Of a DNA stretch of 64,000 nt, positions 56,313-64,000 are shown one piece after another; position 1 is the first letter of the stretch, and every line of letters starts with the position of its first letter. The position numbers and the translations under genes were made by a program. The stretch lies in NCBI GenBank assembly GCA_013076295.1, contig RQOL01000139.1, positions 1,302,001 to 1,366,000 of the forward strand, given 5' to 3'. The notes below the pieces were generated by a model. The model was not told the origin of the DNA and did no database searches. It saw nothing but the letters and a program-made list of their open reading frames with translations. Source of the stretch: Sanderia malayensis. Its lineage: Eukaryota > Cnidaria > Scyphozoa > Semaeostomeae > Pelagiidae.

Positions 56313-58579
56313 CTGGGGTCATCACTCGCTTCGCTCGTTCGCCCCAGCCCGTCAAGTAAAAAAAGTTCAATCTGGTTGGCGCGCTGCACTCGCTCCGCTT
56401 GCGCCCATCGATTAGATTGGCTCGCTCCGCTCGCCTAATAGTGTGTTATCAAGAACCGGTGATTGGATGGCCCGCCCTGTATTTACTCGCGCTCATGCCC
56501 CGTCCAATTGATTGGTTTGCTGCGCTCGCCTGATAGTCTGTTGTTGAGATTAGTTAACTGGTTGGTACGCATGCGCGTGTTCTATTCGCTTTTGCTTATG
56601 CTTTCAATAATATAGCACACTTTTGGGGGTGTATGAATAGAGATTGACAGATTAGCCTTGTTTTGAGAAATGTAGCCTCGTATTGGTGACAGGCAAAAAT
56701 GGATCATATAGTGGGAATAGACCTCTGAAAACACAATACTTTTGGTGAAAGGTTAGTGAAAAGCTAATTAATGTAACTCGTAAGTTAACTTAGATTTGAC
56801 TAATATACATAGGTCATAACAGATGAGGTTTGATATTGGGCAAGAATTTCATTTGAATCAAAATGATGTAGGTAATACATTGTCATTTTAGCAGTTTCCC
56901 ATTTCAGTCAATTATTATGAGGCAATAGCCTGTCGCAAAATGCTAGTGGAATTAAAATGTGATTGAAACTTACATAGACAGAATTCTCTTTCCATGAGTT
57001 TGTTAAGGATTCCATTGACTTTTCATATATTGTAGTAAATGTTTGTTTGAGCCATTTGACAATTGCATGGTGTGAATAGCAAACATTAGTGACATTGACA
57101 GCTTTGGTTCAGCACTTCAGCATTTGTTTCACTAAATATCATATGGGAAAAAAGAAATAATTAATAGTGCCAAATAATACAGGACAATAGAACAGTATGA
57201 TAGGTCGAATCTTCCCCCTAGCAAGCGACCACCCCGCGCCTACGCTGCTCCCTGAAAGCCGTTTCTGAAAGTTGATAATTTCAGTGTGAAGTTTGAAAAA
57301 AAATAGTTACTTTCAAAAACCTAATCCATCCTGGAAAATTTAAACTCAATCTGTAATAAAAAATATATCAAACTGTAGCTAAGGAAACAGCGAACACGTT
57401 GCAAATAGTCTCATCTCTTAACTAAATAATACTGAATTCTTAGAGACCATTTAGTGGAAGTGGTTTGAATGAAATTTCGGAGCCGTGCAAAAAGCAAAAC
57501 CTCTGAACACACTTTAGCAAGTAAAAATAGTATTTACCGTCGCAAATAGTGACCCAGTTGAACTAAAAAAAACCCAACATGAAGGTAATATGTTGGGGAA
57601 CAATTATCAAAAGTGTTTGGGCAAAAAATTAGCAATTGTGGCAGGCTGAAATTGAATTTTTGCAAATGCAAAAACAACGCGTGTTGCGTGAAAAATTGCT
57701 CCTTCCCGAGTGAAAAGCAACTTTGTTGGAAATCGTAAAAAAACAACAACAAAACAAAAAAACAACACATTATTTTAGTTGTGTTATCAGACAACACTTG
57801 TCAAAAATTAACATGGGGAAAATCGTGCAAATAGGGCCGGAAAAATTCAAAACTTTGACCATGGCCTAAGCGTTGTTAGCATGCCGAAGCAACAATGGCG
57901 GTCGCCTGTTACAAAACCTAAACCTACAACTATTTCATTCAAAAAAACAAAACAAAGCTATCACCTGTGTTCTCTCTTGTTTCCTGCAACTCTCCATGGG
58001 TCTTCCAAACAATTAAGAGCTCTTTACAAAGATAATTCAGCTGGTAAAACACTTTGAAAGGCGCCCACCTCACTTTTTGTGTACAAAACAAAAACATGCG
58101 TCTTCTCCAAAAGTACTTGCTGCCTGCGAGGGCAAATTTGCATGATAACGAAAAACGCGTCACTGTTCACGTGAAGTTGCGAAAGAGCCAATCAAATTGC
58201 AGGAAAAGGCGAAACGGGTCACGTGAAGAGCGAATACTCTTTTCGAAAATGGAGTCGGGGACCCTAACTTGGAAGTTTCGCAAGCGTGAACCGTCGTTTT
58301 TTCGTGATAGCAAAATTAGTGGAATAATTAATGGGATAACTCAAAATTCTTTTAAAATAGGCTTCCAAAAATAGATAACTTTTGACTGCTCAAGAAACGG
58401 AGGCTTTCCATGCAAGTGCCAACCTTGTCCTCCTCCATTCAAAAAAGCCTTGTTGATTACACGGTTCGCCGTTTCGGCCCATTGTTTTCGGGTGTTCGAC
58501 CTATTGTTTCGGGTCGAATCTATTGTTTTTCGCAGGGAAAATGCGTTATCACGTGACTCCGTAGAATAGTAATATTAGA
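56313..58579 (-). mobile_element. Array unit 4, chimeric B-type Helitron (2267 bp)
   Basis: Nearly identical to 51982-54249, including the B-specific segment. The 5' end at 58579 is followed directly by CTAG of unit 5. The first bases read CTGGGGTC, one G fewer than in the other B units. Confidence 0.8.
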
Positions 58580-60647
58580 CTAGCCGGGGGCTCGGTCGCT
58601 ACGCTCCCTCCCCGGAGCCTCCCAAGCAACAAAAGTTTAATCTGGTTGGCGCGCTTCGCGTGCTGCATTCGCTGCCGCTCATGCCCTTACATACATACAT
58701 ACCCTAAAATACATACCCTAAACTACATAGCCTACAATACATACCCTACACTACATACGCTATAAAATACCTTACAATACATACCCTACTATACATACCG
58801 TAGTATACATACCCTACAATACATACCCTACAATACATACCCTACAATGCATACCCTACAATACATACCCTACAATACATACTCTACAATACATACCCTA
58901 CAATACATACCCTACAATATATACCCTACAATACAAACCCTACAATACATACCCTACATAACAGACCCTACTATACATACCCTACAATACATACCCTACA
59001 ATACAAACCCTACAATACATACCCTACATAACATACCCTACATAACATACCCTACATAACATACCCTACTATACATACCCTACTAACATACCCTACATAA
59101 CATACCCTACATAACATACCCTACATAACATACCCTACTAACATACCCTACAATACATACTACGACGTAACATTTCTAAAGAAGGTAAAGGTGGGAGGTC
59201 GGATCCTCCCCCTGGCAATCGAGCGCCCAGCGCCCACCCTGCCGCCCCCCTGAAAGCCGCTTCCGAAGGTTGATAGCTTCAGTGTGAAGTTTGAAAAAAA
59301 AAGTTGCCTTCAAAAATTTAATCAATCCTGGAAAATTTAAACCCAATCTCTAATAAAAATTATATCAAACTGTAGCTAAGAAAACAGTGAATCCGATAAA
59401 AATATTCACATTTCTTAACAGTGTTGTTTTGAATTTTAAGCGAGTATTTAGTGCAGCCCAAGACAAAAGCCGAGAAAAAATTTATTCATCAGCCAACTTT
59501 AAAAACACAAAATTTCCCCTAACTTGGTCAAAATTTGTCCATTTTAACTCAAATTACACCAACATGAAGCTGATACCCTGTCAAATAAGTATCGAAAGTA
59601 ATTGGGTGCATTTGAAATGCTTTTCGCAAAATTAGTTGGGTATTTTTGAAGTTCAAGACATGATTTTCTTGATCAAAAATAGCCATGAAATCAAACCCCT
59701 GCAAAAAATAGCAATTTAAACACGATTCACCAACTTTCAAATTCAATTAGCGTGGCCAATTTTTGTCCTACACACCCCACGAAAACATCAACATGAAGCT
59801 AATAGCTTGGCAAACATTTATCGAAAGTATTTGGGTGAAAGAAACAAAATTTGGCAGGTTAAATATTAATTTTCGCAAATGCAAAACACACCCGTGTTGC
59901 TTGAAAATTTCGTATTTTCCAGCAAAAGCCAAACTCGGCTAAAACTGTCCAAAAACAGAAGAAAATCGACAAAGCAAAAAAACAAAGCCAGATATCTTTA
60001 GTTCTCGTGTAAATAAACAATTATCGAAAATTTATATGGAGAGAATCGACCCAGAACGACCCAAGAAAATCAAAATTGTCTTCGTGTTTTGGTTAGGCCC
60101 TCGAGCCGAAAGAAAAACGTGAGGTTAAACAAAACAAAACTCGTGCTATTTTAACCCAAAAACAATTGAATAAAAGAAATACCTTGTCTCAATTATCCAC
60201 ACATTGTCTCCACAGGTCCTGACAACAATTGACACGTCTTTACAATTGATTTCCGGCACGTATTCACGCTTAAACGTGAGCAACTTGCCGCCCATTCAAC
60301 TAAAAAAACACGTGCTTCTTCAGGCTCGTTTTGCATCTCATTTACTGTGTCCTCGGAACTTTCTAGAAAGTCGGAACACAATATTGGCCATAACTTCGGA
60401 ACCGCTTGGAGTAGAAATTAGCCACATACCTTACTTCGGTCAGCACAATGCAGCGATCATTTCTGTACCAATTTGCACCCTTATTCGCACCCCAAAAAAA
60501 GCCTTCATGATATCAAGCCCCGCTCCTTTGATCCCATTGTTTGGTCGAAGGTTGCCATTGTTTGGTTGAACGTCGATTGTTCCGGACAGAATGGCCCATT
60601 GTGGAGCGCTTCCTGGTCACGTGTGATCGTAGAATAGTATATTTAGA
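58580..60647 (-). mobile_element. Array unit 5, A-type Helitron (2068 bp)
   Basis: Same organisation as units 1 and 3. Satellite is at about 58690-59160. The body differs from the other A copies mainly by homopolymer indels. Confidence 0.8.
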
Positions 60648-62912
60648 CTGGGGGTCATCACTCGCTTCGCTCGTTCGCCCCAGCCCGTCAAGTAAAAAAA
60701 GTTCAATCTGGTTGGCGCGCTGCACTCGCTCCGCTTGCGCCCATCGATTAGATTGGCTCGCTCCGCTCGCCTAATAGTGTGTTATCAAGAACCGGTGATT
60801 GGATGGCCCGCCCTGTATTTACTCGCGCTCATGCCCCGTCCAATTGATTGGTTTGCTGCGCTCGCCTGATAGTCTGTTGTTGAGATTAGTTAACTGGTTG
60901 GTACGCATGCGCGTGTTCTATTCGCTTTTGCTTATGCTTTCAATAATATAGCACACTTTTGGGGGTGTATGAATAGAGATTGACAGATTAGCCTTGTTTT
61001 GAGAAATGTAGCCTCGTATTGGTGAACAGGCAAAAATGGATCATATAGTGGGAATAGACCTCTGAAAACACAATACTTTTGGTGAAAGGTTAGTGAAAAG
61101 CTAATTAATGTAACTCGTAAGTTAACTTAGATTTGACTAATATACATAGGTCATAACAGATGAGGTTTGATATTGGGCAAGAATTTCATTTGAATCAAAA
61201 TGATGTAGGTAATACATTGTCATTTTAGCAGTTTCCCATTTCAGTCAATTATTATGAGGCAATAGCCTGTCGCAAAATGCTAGTGGAATTAAAATGTGAT
61301 TGAAACTTACATAGACAGAATTCTCTTTCCATGAGTTTGTTAAGGATTCCATTGACTTTTCATATATTGTAGTAAATGTTTGTTTGAGCCATTTGACAAT
61401 TGCATGGTGTGAATAGCAAACATTAGTGACATTGACAGCTTTGGTTCAGCACTTCAGCATTTGTTTCACTAAATATCATATGGGAAAAAAGAAATAATTA
61501 ATAGTGCCAAATAATACAGGACAATAGAACAGTATGATAGGTCGAATCTTCCCCCTAGCAAGCGACCACCCCGCGCCTACGCTGCTCCCTGAAAGCCGTT
61601 TCTGAAAGTTGATAATTTCAGTGTGAAGTTTGAAAAAAAATAGTTACTTTCAAAAACCTAATCCATCCTGGAAAATTTAAACTCAATCTGTAATAAAAAA
61701 TATATCAAACTGTAGCTAAGGAAACAGCGAACACGTTGCAAATAGTCTCATCTCTAACTAATAATACTGAATTCTTAGAGACCATTTAGTTGGTTTGAAT
61801 GAAATTTCGGAGCCGTGCAAAAAGCAAAACCTCTGAACACACTTTAGCAAGTAAAAATAGTATTTACCGTCGCAAATAGTGACCCAGTTGAACTAAAAAA
61901 AACCCAACATGAAGGTAATATGTTGGGGAACAATTATCAAAAGTGTTTGGGGCAAAAAATTAGCAATTGTGGCAGGCTGAAATTGAATTTTTGCAAATGC
62001 AAAAACAACGCGTGTTGCGTGAAAAATTGCTCCTTCCCGAGTGAAAAGCAACTTTGTTGGAAATCGTAAAAAACAACAACAAAACAAAAAAAACAACACA
62101 CATTATTTTAGTTGTTTACCAGACAACACTTGTCAAAAATTAACATGGGGAAAATCGTGCAAATAGGGCCGGAAAAATTCAAAACTTTGACCATGGCCTA
62201 AGCGTTGTTAGCATGCCGAAGCAACAATGGCGGTCGCCTGTTACAAAACCTAAACCTACAACTATTTCATTCAAAAAAACAAAACAAAGCTATCACCTGT
62301 GTTCTCTCTTGTTTCCTGCAACTCTCCATGGGTCTTCCAAACAATTAAGAGCTCTTTACAAAGATAATTCAGCTGGTAAAACACTTTGAAAGGCGCCCAC
62401 CTCACTTTTTGTGTACAAAACAAAAACATGCGTCTTCTCCAAAAGTACTTGCTGCCTGCCGAGGGCAAATTTGCATGATAACGAAAAACGCGTCACTGTT
62501 CACGTGAAGTTGCGAAAGAGCCAATCAAATTGCAGGAAAAGGCGAAACGGGTCACGTGAAGAGCGAATACTCTTTTCGAAAATGGAGTCGGGGACCCTAA
62601 CTTGGAAGTTTCGCAAGCGTGAACCGTCGTTTTTTCGTGATAGCAAAATTAGTGGAATAATTAATGGGATAACTCAAAAATTCTTTTAAAATAGGCTTCC
62701 AAAAATAGATAACTTTTGACTGCTCAAGAAACGGAGGCTTTCCATGCAAGTGCCAACCTTGTCCTCCTCCATTCAAAAAAGCCTTGTTGATTACACGGTT
62801 CGCCGTTTCGGCCCATTGTTTTCGGGTGTTCGACCTATTGTTTCGGGTCGAATCTATTGTTTTTCGCAGGGAAAATGCGTTATCACGTGACTCCCGTAGT
62901 AGTAATATTAGA
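60648..62912 (-). mobile_element. Array unit 6, chimeric B-type Helitron (2265 bp)
   Basis: Same as units 2 and 4, with a few small deletions (for example near 61755-61790) and a changed CTCCCGTAGTAG at the 5' end. The 5' end at 62912 abuts CTAG of unit 7. Confidence 0.8.
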
Positions 62913-64000
62913 CTAGCCGGGGGCTCGGTCGCTACGCTCCCTCCCCGGAGCCTCCCAAGCAACAAAAGTTTAATCTGGTTGGCGCACTTCGCGTGCTGCA
63001 TTCGCTGCCGCTCATGCCCTTACATACATACATACCCTAAAATACATACCCTAAACTACATAGCCTACAATACATACCCTACACTACATACGCTACATAA
63101 AATACCTTACAATACATACCCTACTATACATACCGTAGTATACATACCCTACAATACATACCCTACAATACATACCCTACAATGCATACCCTACAATACA
63201 TACCCTACAATACATACTCTACAATACATACCCTACAATACATACCCTACAATATATACCCTACAATACAAACCCTACAATACATACCCTACATAACAGA
63301 CCCTACTATACATACCCTACAATACATACCCTACAATACAAACCCTACAATACATACCCTACATAAACATACCCTACATAACATACCCTACATACATACC
63401 CTACTATACATACCCTACATAACATACCCTACATAACATACCCTACATAACATATCCTACTATACATACCCTACAATACATACTACGACGTAACATTTCT
63501 AAAGAAGGTAAAGGTGGGAGGTCGGATCCTCCCCCTGGCAATCGAGCGCCCAGCGCCCACCCTGCCGCCCCCCTGAAAGCCGCTTCCGAAGGTTGATAGC
63601 TTCAGTGTGAAGTTTGAAAAAAAAAGTTGCCTTCAAAAATTTAATCAATCCTGGAAAATTTAAACCAATCTCTAATAAAAATTATATCAAACTGTAGCTA
63701 AGAAAACAGTGAATCCGATAAAAATATTCACATTTCTTAACAGTGTTGTTTTGAATTTTAAGCGAGTATTTAGTGCAGCCCAAGACAAAAGCCGAGAAAA
63801 AATTTATTCATCAGCCAACTTTAAAAACACAAAATTTCCCCTAACTTGGTCAAAATTTGTCCATTTTAACTCAAATTACACCAACATGAAGCTGATACCC
63901 TGTCAAATAAGTATCGAAAGTAATTGGGTGCATTTGAAATGCTTTTCGCAAAATTAGTTGGGTATTTTTGAAGTTCAAGACATGATTTTCTTGATCAAAA
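62913..64000 (-). mobile_element. Array unit 7, A-type Helitron, cut by window end
   Basis: The 3' hairpin end, module, satellite (about 63022-63485) and the first 500 bases of the A body are present and match the other A units. The array continues beyond the window. Confidence 0.8.

Overview
This window looks like transposon-packed, AT-rich DNA from an invertebrate animal nucleus. Splice-like GT/AG junctions interrupt coding frames, there is no operon layout, and the element families (P/THAP9-like, PHD-bearing LINE, Polinton/adintovirus-like, KDZ, Helitron, 5S-derived SINE) are typical of animals. A cnidarian or other basal marine invertebrate is my guess from that mix; nothing here proves the species. 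I found no intact host housekeeping gene. Layout on the + strand: 0.5-2.7 kb is a decayed P-element/THAP9-type transposase. 3.0-6.5 kb holds two tandem broken HECT ubiquitin-ligase genes. 6.6-11.75 kb is a nearly complete PHD-endonuclease-reverse transcriptase LINE of the CR1/L2 group. 12-14.6 kb is short-motif repeats and unrecognised exon-like ORFs. 14.6-16.06 kb is a solo non-autonomous Helitron. 16.1-23.6 kb is a minus-strand Polinton/adintovirus-like relic with integrase, packaging ATPase, basic core-like proteins, a Fic-domain protein and a Bcl-2-like protein; it has gene-by-gene TATA boxes and a striking heat-shock-element array. 23.9-34.4 kb holds pieces of KDZ transposase genes, minisatellites, and a Helitron inserted into one of them. 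34.7-44.1 kb is a decayed protein-coding Helitron on the minus strand, with an HUH Rep, truncated PIF1-like helicase and duplicated Q/P-rich 5' exons; it carries two MITEs and a 5S-rRNA-derived SINE. 44.1-64.0 kb is an uninterrupted head-to-tail chain of non-autonomous Helitrons in the same minus orientation. From 49947 on, two element types alternate (A about 2.04-2.07 kb, B about 2.27 kb), giving a higher-order tandem repeat of about 4.30-4.33 kb that runs off the window. How the parts relate: the coding Helitron at 34.7 kb, the solo copies at 14.6 and 31.2 kb and the 44-64 kb chain share the same 3' terminal hairpin, CTTCG-loop hairpin clusters, CATAC-type satellite and 5' terminus with a CACGTG palindrome. 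This suggests the coding element is, or resembles, the source of the transposition machinery for the rest. The strongest candidates for something new are this alternating Helitron concatemer, including a chimeric B type that acquired a foreign 3' end and cargo, and the virus-like relic that combines Fic, Bcl-2-like and heat-shock-promoter features.
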